A DNA stretch of 64,000 bases from Saussurea involucrata (lineage: Eukaryota; Streptophyta; Magnoliopsida; Asterales; Asteraceae): positions 11,181,870 through 11,245,869 of the forward strand of contig CM066317.1 of the NCBI GenBank assembly GCA_033807775.1. The letters run 5' to 3'. A program made the position numbers and the translations under genes. Within the stretch, counting starts at the first letter, position 1. Every line of letters begins with the position of its first letter. This document shows, piece after piece, positions 34,030-45,906 of this stretch. The notes below the pieces were generated by a model. That model did not search any database. It saw nothing but the letters and a program-made list of their open reading frames with translations, and had not been told where the DNA came from.

Positions 34030-35509
34030 GTACAAGAGAGGGAGGGGAGAAAGAAGAGAAAGAAGAAAGGAAGAAGAAGAGCAATAGAGAAATCGATAGA
34101 GATGAAGAGAAAAGGAAGAACAAAGCTTCCCATTTTTTTATTGAAGATTTATGTTAGTCTTTGAAGTTACTTCATCTTCTTCAAGGTATGGTTAATTTCT
34201 TCATCTTTGATAGCAATCTCCATTTTTAGTTTAAGGTTTGAGTTTTAAGTTTTTGGGGTTAAAAGTGATGAATCTTTGGTTGGATTTTATTAGATTAAAT
34301 GATGTTTTGATAATTGGTAATTGTGGGAAAAGGTCTAAAACATTCATTAGTTCATTTTGAAGGCTTAAAATCGATTTGGGATGATTTGGGGTTGAGAAGG
34401 GTGAGTTTTCGGATGATTTTCAAGTGCAGGTGATCCGCGCTACCTTGGTGCTAGTAAACCAGCGCCAAAAGGCGCGCCAAGCATTGTTTCAGCATTTTTC
34501 AGTTTTTGTTTCTTGCGTACCGGAGTCGTTTTAAGGCGTAATATAGGGGTATGGGTACTCGTTTTGAGTGTAAAATAGCATTTGAACACATTGAACATAT
34601 TTGTAAGTGCCAATTACAAACCCAAAGTCTTTTGATTGATGTCGGTTGTCCCGTTTCTAGCTCGGTTGTGTTTCGGGAGTGTCCGGTGAGTTGTTAAGGT
34701 TGTCAATTGTCGTAGTGAGTCTTGTATACATATAAGTATGTGGATTTCATCAATATGTATATATTATATACAGGTTCGGTTACCCCTCGTCAGTGTGGCT
34801 TGGGTGGTGTTCGGTTGTGGCGTTAATTGCCGGTTTTGCTCTTTGGTATCGTTTGCGCGTGTGTGGCTTCAAACTACCAACAAAGTGAGTTTTTCTTTAA
34901 AATGTTTTCAAATGGAATACATATATGTGATTAAATGTAATATTGTGCATATAGTGTTTATATGAGTATTACATTGTATGGGTACTAGTTGGCCGGGCTT
35001 AGGACCGGTGAAAGTTGGCTGTACAGAGGGACAGTGGTGTTGGCTGTATTTAGTACAGCGGTGTAAATTAATTAATTGGCTTGCTACCAATTAATATGGC
35101 CAAGGAAAAGAAAGGAGAAAGAGATGAAAAGTTACATGATGTATGAGTCATAATTGGTATTCTTATGTGAATTATGTGTATGATGTTGTGCAAATGTTTT
35201 CTTTAACTAACGGGGATTTTCTCACTAGACCTCAAGGTCTAACCCTCATTTTTGTTTTAAAATATGTTTTCCAGGTCATGGAGCAAACAAAAGACAATGA
35301 TAGAGTTTATCATGTTTAGCTTTTGTGGAAAATGAATGATTATGAAGATTCCAATTGTATTTAGTATCTATTATGTATTTTACTTTATTCGAAAAAGTTT
35401 GTACTGTAAAGACCTAATTGTAGAATCTAAGGGACCGTATTTGAAATATGATATGTTATTTTGAGGTGAAATATATGTATTTTGTGTGTTGGGATTAAGG
35501 GACGTTACA
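34030..35509 (+). mobile_element. Element A, 3' LTR, second part
   Basis: It continues the LTR broken at 24037; 253 + 1480 = 1733 bp, the same length as the 5' LTR. It ends GACGTTACA, followed by TSD CGTAT at 35510-35514. Confidence 0.9.
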
Positions 35510-35514
35510 CGTAT

Positions 35515-36909
35515 ACATGACAATATACCCGGTCCCACCGAGCTCCTCCAGTCCCACTGAGGTATACACAAGCATACATAATTCACATACACATTCAACA
35601 GATCACAACTAGATATCACATCCCAACTAATTCACGTAAACACGTAATAACACATAATAACATGTAACACAAAATAACGATATGCATGAAATTCCTAACT
35701 ACGCGGTGAGAGAACTCACCTCAAAACAACGCGACGCGCTCCTGAGCCGCAACACCAGCACGTCAACCTTCCTCACTTTTTCCCACCTAAATACGCACTA
35801 AGAACGTCAACGGAAGATCCCAACTCACGACACTTTTACTAGTTTAACAAAACTAAAATTCCAGCTTTTATACTAAAAACGCAGGTCTGTTCGGGACCCA
35901 TTTTACCCCTGCTAAACTGATCAAACCAAAAATCTAATTCCACATTCAGGAAGTTCAATGCCTTATGGTTCCAGGGACGTATCGCATGCGTCCTAACGAT
36001 ATTCCTAGCACTCTATATGAATTTTACAAAAACACCCCTCAGAGCAGCTAAAACAGGACCTGTCCGTATAAAATGGCAATTTGACACTAGCTATGGCCCG
36101 AACTGGTTTTTCCACAAAACATATAAAAGTTACTAGACTCAGAATGGGAACTTTTGGCACCAGTTCCATCCCAATCCGACATTCCTAACAGAAGATATAG
36201 CTTTTACAAAACATGGCAGAAACTGCACGATTTACATAAAATGATAACTTTTGAACTTGAACCCAATAAGTTATCTTAATCCCAACAGACCCACGAAGAA
36301 ACATGACTTACTGAATTAGGGTTAACATGGGCTGAACAAAACCATGCACCACCCACTGCCGCCTCCGGCGGTGGTGGTGGCTGGCGGTATTCTCGCGACG
36401 AACAAAACGAAAAGACACGGAAAGGAAAACGAACGATTACCTCGCTGCAACTCCTCCTTCTTCTCGATTCCGATAGCAAGCAGCGGCGTTCCTCTCCTTC
36501 CCGGCGTCTCTCACTCTCCGGCGAACACTCTCCCTCTCTCTCCTCTCGCCGGCGACCACACTCCCTTTCCCTCTCGATTTCCCTCTCTCTCTCTCTCCGG
36601 TTTCCCTCTCTCTCGGCCGAACACCACCAAAAGGGGGAGGGGGGGATGACTAAAGGGTTCTTGGGGAGTTACTAGCATGAAACCGAAGGGGAAGAGGAAG
36701 GGGTGTCTCTTGGCTGATCCCATGCACAAGTTTGGCCCCCTTGCCACTTTTGGCCCCTCAACTAAACTCTTCTCGCAAACCAACAAAATAGTTGACATAT
36801 TTAACAATTAGGTCCAAATCGTCTAATCCCGTTAACGGAAACCACGTTAAATAACAGCTTAAAAAAAGATTAATAATACGAAAATACATACCGGGATACG
36901 GGCTTTACA
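35515..36909 (-). mobile_element. Solo LTR C, second part
   Basis: The minus-strand start TGTAAAGCCCG is at 36909, close to the B LTR start, so C is a B-like gypsy LTR. It carries further GGTCCCACCGAG copies at 35530-35565, a CCGGCG-rich block and a donor-like GAG|GTAATC (36440). It is followed by TSD AGTAT (36910-36914). Confidence 0.85.
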
Positions 36910-36914
36910 AGTAT

Positions 36915-38057
36915 GGAATCAAATGGTTCAATCACTGCTTTTGTCATTTTGGAATCAGAGAGGTGTGCTTAACAAACATTTAGAATGGCTAAATTAGTGA
37001 TGTGAACCCTTGTAATCTTTCTCGTGGACCGATTTCTTTAGCTTAAGCATTTAGATTTCAATGATTTTGTCGTGAAATCAAGCTGGGTAGAAAAACCCAG
37101 TTTGGCGCAAACCCTGGGTGGCGCAAACCCTGGGTGGCGCAACCCAGGCCTGGACTTTTGGGCTTCTGTTGGCAGGCCCATTTCGCATGAAAGTTGGGCT
37201 GAAGTTGGTTAAAGTTTGGACTAAGGTTCATGAGTCATAGTGTTTGGTTATTGGACTTAGAAATGAGTTAATGGAGACTAAGTTAAGAGAAGTACTTAGG
37301 ATCAAAAATAAGGGGACGCGCCTAATTAATTGATGAATTATGCATTAGGTGTACGGTCGGTACGAGGCTCGAAGTTAGGGAAGAATTTGCTATCAGGTGA
37401 GTTTTCTAACTAAAATACGTGACTTTTAATGTGATTTTCTAAAGCGAGTACATGATGAGAAATGCCATGTTTTATTGCTTTAATTGCATGAAAGTTGTTT
37501 AAAGTTTTATATGGGATGTATGCATACATTGGTTTTGATGTAAATTAGCTAAGTCGGGGTGTGTGTTCCGCTAGCTCGTGCCGGGGGGTGTGTCCCGTTT
37601 ATGCCAAGGGAGGTGTGACCCTGTAAGGCAGCATGAGACTGACTCGTTGTCACCTTAGGGTGACTTCAGGGTGCCAATTTACGAGGGGCAAACCTTTATC
37701 CGCGAACGTTTTTATATGAACAGATTTATGAATGATGTATTCTAAAAATGATAAACTGTTTTAAATGCTTTGATAACTGTTAAGAGGGACTCACTAGACC
37801 TCATGGTCTAACCCTCGCATTTTCAAATTAAAACCTTTTCAGGAAAGCAGGTAATGAAAGGCTCTGGCAAGTGAGCAAGGCGTTAGCGAGGAGGCTTGAT
37901 AGTATAATGACACTATAGTTCAGTTTAGTTTAATTCTCAGTTGTGTAGGTTGTTCCGCCAACCAAATTTTGGATGTTATGTAAGAAATTTTGAGACACGA
38001 TTTTGGGATATTCTAATTTATATGAATTGCATGTTTAAAATTGTTTGGGTTGTTATA
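36915..38057 (+). mobile_element. Gypsy element D, 5' LTR, second part
   Basis: It continues 17602-17916 (total 1458 bp). It contains three copies of a 16-bp repeat GGCGCAAACCCTGGGT (37104-37145), a donor-like CAG|GTGAGT (37397), a hairpin at 37795-37810 and an acceptor-like TTTTCAG (37842). It ends GGGTTGTTATA, a mutated TGTTACA, followed by the primer-binding site. Confidence 0.8.
37795..37810 (+). other. LTR hairpin with CTAAC (element D)
   Basis: Stem TAGACC/GGTCTA, loop TCAT, between CTCAC and ACCC. The CTAAC adenine is 31 nt before the acceptor-like AG at 37841-37842. Confidence 0.55.
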
Positions 38058-38059
38058 GT

Positions 38060-38072
38060 TGGTATCAGAGCC
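38060..38072 (+). other. Primer-binding site, element D
   Basis: TGGTATCAGAGCC, initiator tRNA-Met type, two bases after the LTR end. Confidence 0.85.
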
Positions 38073-40797
38073 ATAGTTTAAGGGATTTAGGTGACCGGAC
38101 GGGCCTAAACTTAAACTTGGGAGTAGAAATCACAACTGAGAATCAGGAAATGCGTTAGGAGGACACTATTATAGAGATAGGAATAAATAGGGTACTGAGG
38201 ACTGTCATGTAAGGTAAGTTTGAGATTCCACCTGGCCAGTGTAATTGCGAACTTACAGGTACATGTATGTGCTTAACCTGCCTTATTATTCCGAAGCGGT
38301 AGTCAGAGGCTAGTGTTTATGTCGTGTTCCAGTACTTTAGAATGTCAGCAAGATCCCTGAGGGGTAGACCGAGACCCCATGTTGGGGAGGTTTCATGAGA
38401 AGTCTTGGTGATGTGATGTACGTATACATCGTAGAGAAGAAATATTGTATGGAGTATTACGAGTCGTCTAGAGGTAGCTCTTCGTGGATTCGGAGAGGAA
38501 GAATGCTTGGGTTTGAGTAAGACTCTTGTTTCAGGAGAGTCCCAGTCCTAGAAATCATGGGATAGATCAGTCAGGATGGTAAGGAAAGATAGTGTCAAAA
38601 CCTTGAAGGTATCAATGGAGCCCTGGCTTCTTGGGCGAGTTTTCCATTAGCAGGATAAATGAAATAAGATACCTGTAGTGAATTGAAACCCTGTAGAAGT
38701 GGAAAGTGAGGTAGTTGATCAAGATGAATTAGTATGAATGGTGGAGTAAGTGGACCGTTGATTGTATGTATAGCAAGTCGTGCAAGGCCGAGAGGGCGAC
38801 CTCTGGTCGAAGGTAGAGTGTCAACGATTAGTTGCGTGAGTAAAGTGATTGACCTTGTTTGGGTGAGTAGCCTTCAATTGCAAGTGGAGTTTCATGCGTT
38901 GAGTTCGTACATGTGTTCATGAGAATTTTTCATAAGTAAAGTAAATGTGTAAGTATCAAATTTGATCGGATATGAGTCGGCGTGTGCAAGCGTATGTCTA
39001 AATATATATATATATATATACAAATCCATTTACATCGTACAATGGAGTCTTGAGGTCTACGATTTCCAAAATATTCTACTCTTTTCATGATAAGTCAAGA
39101 AAACGTTTGAATGCACAACTTTTATAACTAAAATGAGTATTGACATTTTAAGCTAAGGAAGGCTATGAACTCAATGATTCATTTATCGCGTTGTCAGGCA
39201 TGAAGGCTATGAACTCAATGGGTCGTAGAGTATTACATTTTAAGCTAAGGAAGAACTCCTAGAGTGGAGAGGTGTTGGACAAATCAGGGGAGAACGTTTG
39301 TAGCTTTGATATTTGTGTTCTGGAGGAAAGGTGAGCAGTGGAAGAGTCGGAAGTGGACTTTAGTGTCGGTTGTATGAGGGTCTGTACCCTTATGCGGTGA
39401 CTGGAGATACAGTTGTCGAGGGTCGGTTGTGTTCAAGGGAAGGACTAGAAGTCATCAGGGTGTTGGTATTAGCAACTCGGTATGAGTAGGGTGGTGAAGT
39501 AGGAATGAAATATCCTCGACGTCGAGTAAGGATTGTAATGAGATCTTGTGATACTGACGATGCATGAGTGAGTTTGAAAGGAGGACGTTGGGGTGTGAAT
39601 TTGATTAGGATGTGTTGGAGGGATTAGGTTCAATAAGGGACCCTTGTTGAAGAGTAAGTTAAGAAAGTATCAACAATTCAACTATTGACGTTGAAGTCGA
39701 CAGTTGTGTAAAGTGTTTGAGGCCGAAGACTTGAATCAGAAGGTTGAAAGTTGAAGGACCACCTTGTAGGGGTATTAAGTTAGTGAAAGACTGTTGTTTT
39801 AGATAAGCGTGTTACTTACGAGGTGGATAGTTCGTTAAGAATGAAGTATTTATTACAAACGAAGTGAGGGTATAGATTATGTCGATCTGTGAGGAAATGT
39901 GCCCTGCCGAAGTAATGGTTTGGTATTGTAAAGAGCTAGCAAGAAACGAGTATGTTATAAATAATCATAAACTCGGGTGTTGTGGTTCAACTAGAGCTGG
40001 GAGAGAGACAATGTAGCGAGATAGACTCGGTTATTTATGAATGAGGTCTTGAAGATAAGTTTGAGTGTGTATGATTGGCCATGAGAGTTTTGGTCTGCAG
40101 TGCGATGTTATGAGTGAGTAATGTACAGTTATGTAGTGGCAATAATTGCCAAGTTAAATGTGCTAGCTAGCGTCGTAGTGATGTGAGATTAGAGAAAGAG
40201 GAAACTTCAGATAAAAGCCTTTTTGGAGGTTTTGGATGGGGTGTTCGAGTTGTTAACCAGGTTGTTGGAGCACGTAGGGTGTGAATTGACGTTGTGACAT
40301 GATTATGTTCGGGATAGCATCACGGAGTGGTGGTGGGTAGATACCCAAAGGAGAAACCAAGTGCCTTTAGCTGTAAGAGTCGCTAAGTAAGCATATTTTG
40401 GGATAATTGGAAGTTTAAAGAAGATGATGAATGTATTAGTCAGAATGTGGTGGAATAGATGTGATATCCTTAAAGAATGTGAGCTGTTGCTTATGTGTGA
40501 ACGAATTGTCTGAGAAAGTAAAAGTTGGAGTTTAAAGAATGTATAGTGACGTCGAACTCTGGTGTCAGTTCGAGGTGATTTAGTCGAAAGCCTTAAGTTA
40601 GAATGTTAGTGCAACCGTTTGGGTATGTATAGTGATGAGAAAAAATTTGCAGCTTGGGAATTGTCGGAAGAGAGGGGCGAGTAATGATGGTGGGCAGTGC
40701 TCCACGCTAACGTGGGGGGGGGGGGAGGGGGTGAAGATAGTATGTCGGATTAAGTAAGTAAATCGGAAGTGGTAAACTTGACAGTAATGCAGATAGG
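38073..40797 (+). mobile_element. Non-coding internal region of element D, truncated
   Basis: No gag or pol motif and no long open frame. From about 38370 to 40797 it aligns in reverse with 61960-59917 of element E. A run of 12 G at 40714-40725 lies in it. Similarity stops abruptly near 40797; the rest of D and its 3' LTR are missing from the window. Confidence 0.7.
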
Positions 40798-40962
40798 TGC
40801 CTTTTAACCATTCTGATCTCTTAATATGTGCACGTTTATAACTAACGATCAACTCAAATCATTTGTATAAAATTAAACAGCGTTTAATGCTAAACTTGTA
40901 TTAAATAAAGAATAGACCATTGATATATGATTTATAATATGTGTATGATATCCGCTCAAAAA
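40798..40962. other. AT-rich DNA, nothing recognised
   Basis: A short gap between truncated element D and the 5S-like sequence. Confidence 0.4.
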
Positions 40963-41069
40963 GGGGTTGCATCACGATAACTTTCTAGATGGGTCACCTA
41001 TCTTAGTGCTATTCTCATCCAAACACGCTTAAGTGTGAAGTGTTGATGAGATCAGGTGGATGTATGATT
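40963..41069 (-). pseudogene. 5S-rRNA-derived sequence
   Basis: The minus strand matches the 3' two thirds of plant 5S rRNA. It keeps a TTAAGCGTGTTTGG box-A-like element and ACTAAGATAGGTGACC (internal control region, box C), ends ATGCAACCCC, and is followed by TTTTT (40958-40962), the pol III terminator. Many substitutions and a 5' deletion rule out a working rRNA gene. It could be a remnant of a Cassandra TRIM, whose LTR carries a 5S sequence, or a lone 5S pseudogene; I see no Cassandra LTR ends. Confidence 0.65.
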
Positions 41070-41217
41070 TATCTATACTACTTTATAATGCATGTTACTA
41101 CCTAACTCTTAAAAACAACCCTATAAAGCATATGTACAACTATTTACTGCATGATTACTTAATTTTAAGTATAACCTTTTCAAATTCGGTTTTAAAGTCG
41201 TCCCACACTCTTATTAA

Positions 41218-41520
41218 GGGGGTGTTTGGGAGTGCTTATATTTTTGACTTATTTGCTTATAGCTTCTCCCCACCGCAAATAAGCAGTTTGGAGTGTTTGG
41301 ATAGAAAAAATCAAAAGTGCTTATTTGCTTCTCCTCACCACAAATAAGTTGTTTTTGATAAGTCAATCCATACCTACTTATTTATTTCTCCTTATTTCCT
41401 TATCTATCCAAATTACCTTTTTACCCTCAATTTTTAACAAACACTTTTTAAAAACTGTTTTTTCTCACCACATAAGCAAATAAGCATAAGTTAAAAATAT
41501 AAGCACTCCCAAACACCCCC
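41218..41520. mobile_element. MITE, PIF/Harbinger (Tourist-like)
   Basis: 303 bp with long terminal inverted repeats beginning GGGGGTGTTTGGGAGTGC (over 30 bp, one mismatch), flanked by TAA on both sides (41215-41217, 41521-41523). No coding capacity. Nested in the Helitron. Confidence 0.85.
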
Positions 41521-41524
41521 TAAG

Positions 41525-44300
41525 AAGCACCACGCTATTATCAAGAAACCCATTCAGATTTCAAGACAACTCTTCCCCTTCCTATTCATGGCGGCCCTCC
41601 ACCACGCCCGCCTTTTATACTCTTTCAAACCCTGTAAAATCGTGTGACAGCTTTATCTCTGAGTGTCTTCTCAAAGCAACAATTCACTTTTCAATTTAGG
41701 GTTCAGTGGTTCCTTTGATGTGGCTTTCGATTTTATGCTTTACTGGTTCGATGTTTCTTCCCAAAATGATCTTATGCTCTGTGGAGGGGAAAGTTTTCAC
41801 CATCACCAAGGTTTCACTATTTCAAATCGATTTCACGGTTTCTTATCAGAGTTTCACCATCTCAGGTACGTTTTCACCATCACTGTCGATTTGGGTTTCT
41901 TTTTGCTCTATGGTTTTCGATTTTATGCTCTGTGGCTTTCGAATTCGTCCCAATACTTGTTGTTTGATGTTTCTTACTTAAACATCGAAACCCAAAATCG
42001 ATTTAACCAGGTTTCACGATTTTGGTTTACTTTGGATTTTGATTTCACGATTTTGGCTTACTTTGGATTTTGGTTTTACAATTTTTTTTCGGTTCTTATA
42101 AAAAAATATGTTGGTACAGGTTTCACTAATTTGGCTTTCTATTTCGTCTCAACACTTGGTGTTTGATGTTTCTTACTTGATGTGGTTTAACCAAGTTCAT
42201 CTTTTGTTTCGATTTTAACAAAGCCTTTAGTGCAGATTTTATTTCTTTAGTATTATCATGTTAGTGGTTTAGTGGTAGCAATGTTAATGTAGAATTGTCA
42301 CTGTATATATATTGCGTTTCTTTGATTTAGGTTTCTTCGATTTCTATTTATACGATAACCTTTTTGCTTAATTTAGTTCAAGATGTATTGTAAAAATCGT
42401 TCTTCTCTAGGTGACTCCTCGACTCCATCCCCTCCAAAATCCTCCTATTATAACCCACAATGGATTCAGTCATTTTTTCTCAGATACGATTGGTTTCAAA
42501 AATTTCTCAGGTACGATTCACCGTTCTTGGTTTGATTTTTGGTTTCAATTTCGAACACTATCAGGGATTCAAAATCGATCGCTTATGGGGAGCTCTGGAC
42601 CTGCATATGCTACTTCATTTTAATTTTTAAAATAGTAGAACCATTTACTTCCAATTCTTTTATTGGAATGCATAGTCTATTGTAATTAACTTCAAAATTG
42701 TTCATTTTACTATTTTCAAATGAAAGACCAATTAACCTTTTTCAAAATCGATTTTGGTTCGCGGGGCTGTTAACTGGAAGTCTATTTTTGGAGTGTCCAT
42801 TGTCTACATGCAAGAAATTAGAGTCAGCTAAAGATATCCTACCAATGAGACAACAACGTGACATCAATTTAGTGTTGTAAATTTGGACATAGTAACACAC
42901 ATCTGTAATAAGGCTTCATTACTTTGCATGCTTTTGCAGTTCTTTTCCTCTGTTCTCCTGAAACATCAGAAAGATGATAAACTTCTAATGTTATGTTTGG
43001 TTTCATTAGGTAGACAAATTAATAGAAAGGTAAACTCTTGGTTTCTAATGTTAACCCTAACAAAAATATCATAAAGCTGTCAGGATTTATCTCTAAATCG
43101 AGTAATATGTTCTCTGCAGATTGTGGAACTTTCGAAATGTGTGGTTAGTTCATCCGGTCGATTCTCATTTATCAATTTTGTTTTGTTCGTCTTTCAAGTT
43201 GTTGGGTGATGTATCTTTTAAAACCCACTTGCATGGCTTTAGTTGGCCACTTGTGCTCTCATGTCTTTATGGTCTATGCCTACTACTCTCTCTGTCCAAA
43301 TTTTGAAAATCGAGAACATGGTCATTCAATTGTTTTCTTGCTTTTGTATCAGTTGCTTTTCTTTCCAATTTAGAATTGATTTTGGTTTGTTTTTCTTTCA
43401 ATCAATTGCTTTTGTTTTCTATTTCTATGTTTCTTGATTAGTTGTTGCTTTGTTAATATGTTATGTATTACTACTGTTCGGTTTGTTCCTTAATATGTTA
43501 GTTGTTGGCTCAACAGATTGGAGGTTAGAAGAGGAGTGCTTGCTATTTTGTTGGCTCTGTCTGAGTATTTGCTACCTGGTTGGCTCAACGGTATGTTATT
43601 TTTTGAATATTCTCTTCAATGTTATTCATTAAAAATATTGTTGGTTAGTGTTGAACTGCCAACCTTTCTTTCTTTTTTGGTGAGGTTCAAATGCACATAC
43701 TGTTAGCCACAAGAGTCAGGTTACTACGGTCCAAGATCCGACCCAGCTGGAAGTCCAAGACTCGATCCAGACTGACAACAAATGGATCAACTTAGTACAA
43801 GTAAAGCCCAACTGATGAAGTCCAATTCCATTCTCATGCTACACGTGAATGTGAAGCAGTTTGTTTTGTTGTTTTCTATTTTTCAAAAGTAATTGTTTTC
43901 TTTTTCCTAAAGTTTAGCTACGTGGGTAGTTATTTTATTTCCACCTTCTTGTACTGGAAGTGGAGGAATGGAAGGGCAGTTTTTACGTCATTAAATTTAT
44001 TGCATTCTCTTGTTCTCAAGAGAGAATTTCCATTGCTATCCTAATTTGTGGCAGAACTAGGAGGTGATCTTTGGGGGCTAATTTGAGTTTACGTGGTGTA
44101 GCTGTATCGTGAATTCGAGTTGGTTTTTGCTCAACGAAAACTCTCGGGTGGTGTATCTTGACGGGTTCGTTGTCAGTATCGTTATTTCTGATTATTTTCG
44201 GGTTATTCGATCCATTGGTTAAGCACACGACTATCACATACAAGCTTCATTTTTTAATTATAAACCTGCATTTTCTTTGAGCTTCCACCAAGTTTCTACC
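41525..44300 (+). other. Helitron interior, possibly captured gene pieces
   Basis: T-rich, intron-like DNA with short exon-like islands. Around 42409-42470 a stretch starting after CTAG encodes STPSPPKSSYYNPQW-like text. Around 43517-43592 a 76-bp stretch between CAACAG and GTATGT encodes EVRRGVLAILLALSEYLL. Near 43706-43815 there is a further short open piece. I recognise no parent gene, and none of the longer open frames looks coding. Confidence 0.25.
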
Positions 44301-44814
44301 ATTGATGAATTACTTGGTTATGGAACAAAAACCATCATTCTATAAGAATTGCTTGCCTATATTATTTACTTAGAGCCTTGAAGTGATGTCATCTGATTTG
44401 AAGGTTGTTCGGAAGAGACCACTGGAGTGGGATTTAAATGACTAAAAATGGGACAATCATCTATTTGTAGTCACAACATGAGGTGAAATGCCATCAGATT
44501 GCAGGAGCAGCCTGTCATTCTGCACACCACAATGTGCCACGTTTCTTCTGGTAAATCTTTCTTGGATCGAATCTAACAATCTCACGATCGAGCCGTTAAT
44601 TTCTTTGTTTGAATTGCATCGAGTCATGAACCATCGATTTGCATTTGTTTGATTCATGAAGCATCGATTTGCATATGTTTTAAACCATTGATTTTCACTT
44701 GTTTGATTTGCGTTGATTGATAAACCCATTGATTTTAAACAACGATTTGTTGCATTTGTTTTAATATGAAATGTTGACCATTAATACTGGAGTATTTGTT
44801 AACCATGGATGTCC

Positions 44815-44960
44815 ACACTAACTTGCACACACCCTGACAAATCCTGGGGCCTGGAGAAGAGCCAAGAAAATTCCAAGTGGCGCCTTGCAGGACTTGAACC
44901 GGTGATCTTCGAGGAGAATCTCTAAAGACTCGAACATTATTGCCAATAGAGGCGTAGAGC
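44815..44960 (-). mobile_element. SINE-like sequence, second family
   Basis: The minus strand has a box-B-like GGTTCAAGTCC preceded by a tRNA-like head, then GGCGCCACTTGG and a CAGGGTGTGTGCAAG tail, typical of plant tRNA SINEs. Box A is weak and no TSD was found. Confidence 0.4.
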
Positions 44961-45391
44961 TAACCTGACAAGGTTTAAAGATCTTGGAGTTTTGTTTTTG
45001 GAAGTGGATGGTACCTATGAAAAAGTAAATCGCTTGGAATTGTAATCACCTTCAAGAGGACTTCTCGAGTCATGAGGAGAAAAAAGTATACCTGATTCAA
45101 TTGTATTCAACATATCCTGAATTATGGATATCTGTTTCAATTATGTAACATTTCTTGAACTCTATTCTTGTACAATCAAAGTCCAAGGATGGGTGTACAA
45201 AGTTTATAATTTAAAATACCAATTTCTCTATGTTGAATTAACTTTTATTTGATTATTTTAAATGCAATTGTTTAACTGCATTCGATATGTTTGATTACAT
45301 TTTTTTCAAATTTCATATCCCGCCGCGTTGCGCGGGCACAATGCTAGTAATACATAATTGGTGTATGTTCTGCATACTCTTACACTGTGTT

Positions 45392-45434
45392 TTTTTTGGA
45401 AGGGTGTCCTAGACTAATCCTTTGGCAAATTATG
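45392..45434 (-). mobile_element. Very short 3' SINE scrap with TSD
   Basis: The minus strand ends GGATTAGTCTAGGACACCC then TTCC and an A run, the tail of the 7216/11568 SINE family. ACTGTGTT flanks it on both sides (45384-45391, 45435-45442). Only about 43 bp of the element was copied. Confidence 0.6.
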
Positions 45435-45906
45435 ACTGTGTTATCGAAACCTTTTTTTACAAAGAAAAAACAATGAAGGGAAAAGAGAAGAAAACGAAAC
45501 AATCACGTGTTCTCGAAGCTTTCTAGAAGAAATTGAAAAATCACATGTTTTTAAGGTTTCTTGGAAGAAAAGGAAAAGAATAGGAGGAAAAATAAAATGT
45601 TTTATTTACTAAAACGTATGGTAATTAAACAGACACGTATATAAAATACGAAAAATATGGTATTAAAAAAATCGTTGTATTGTTCCAAGATCACTGTACA
45701 ACGATGAAAACAATCTTTAACGATACCTAAATATCAACCGACAGATTTTCAAAGTAATAATTGAAAAAAATAAAATTACACTATGTAACGGTTCATGTTC
45801 GATCATCAAGCAGTGATTATCGACAGATTACCGACAAATCTTTTGATAATTATAATTTTCTTTTTTAATTACTGTTTACTTAAGGCTAAGTGGAGGCCAA
45901 ACGGTG
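45435..45906. other. AT-rich DNA, no gene seen
   Basis: Nothing recognisable; the last five bases CGGTG are the left target copy of the next solo LTR. Confidence 0.4.

Larger units (their letters stand above)
41072..45348 (+). mobile_element. Non-autonomous Helitron, 4277 bp
   Basis: The 5' terminus TCTATACTACTTTATAAT follows an A (41071). The 3' terminus is a GC hairpin (45320-45337, arms CCGCG and CGCGG, loop TTG), seven bases, then CTAG (45345-45348), followed by T. These are the diagnostic ends and the A/T target of plant Helitrons. No Rep or helicase coding sequence is present. Inside are a MITE and a SINE-like sequence. The insertion lies just beside the 5S-derived fragment. Confidence 0.85.

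Noticed and set aside
40714..40731. G12 and G16 runs (also 46024-46039) as G-quadruplex regulators
   Set aside because: Single long G runs in decayed LTR elements; the matching place in element E lacks the long run, so slippage or sequencing error is as likely.
40963..41069. Functional 5S rRNA gene
   Set aside because: Numerous substitutions and a 5' deletion; not part of a 5S array.
41663..42166. 167-codon open frame as a host gene
   Set aside because: It lies in T-rich repeated text within the Helitron, Phe/Ser-rich by composition, with no domain.
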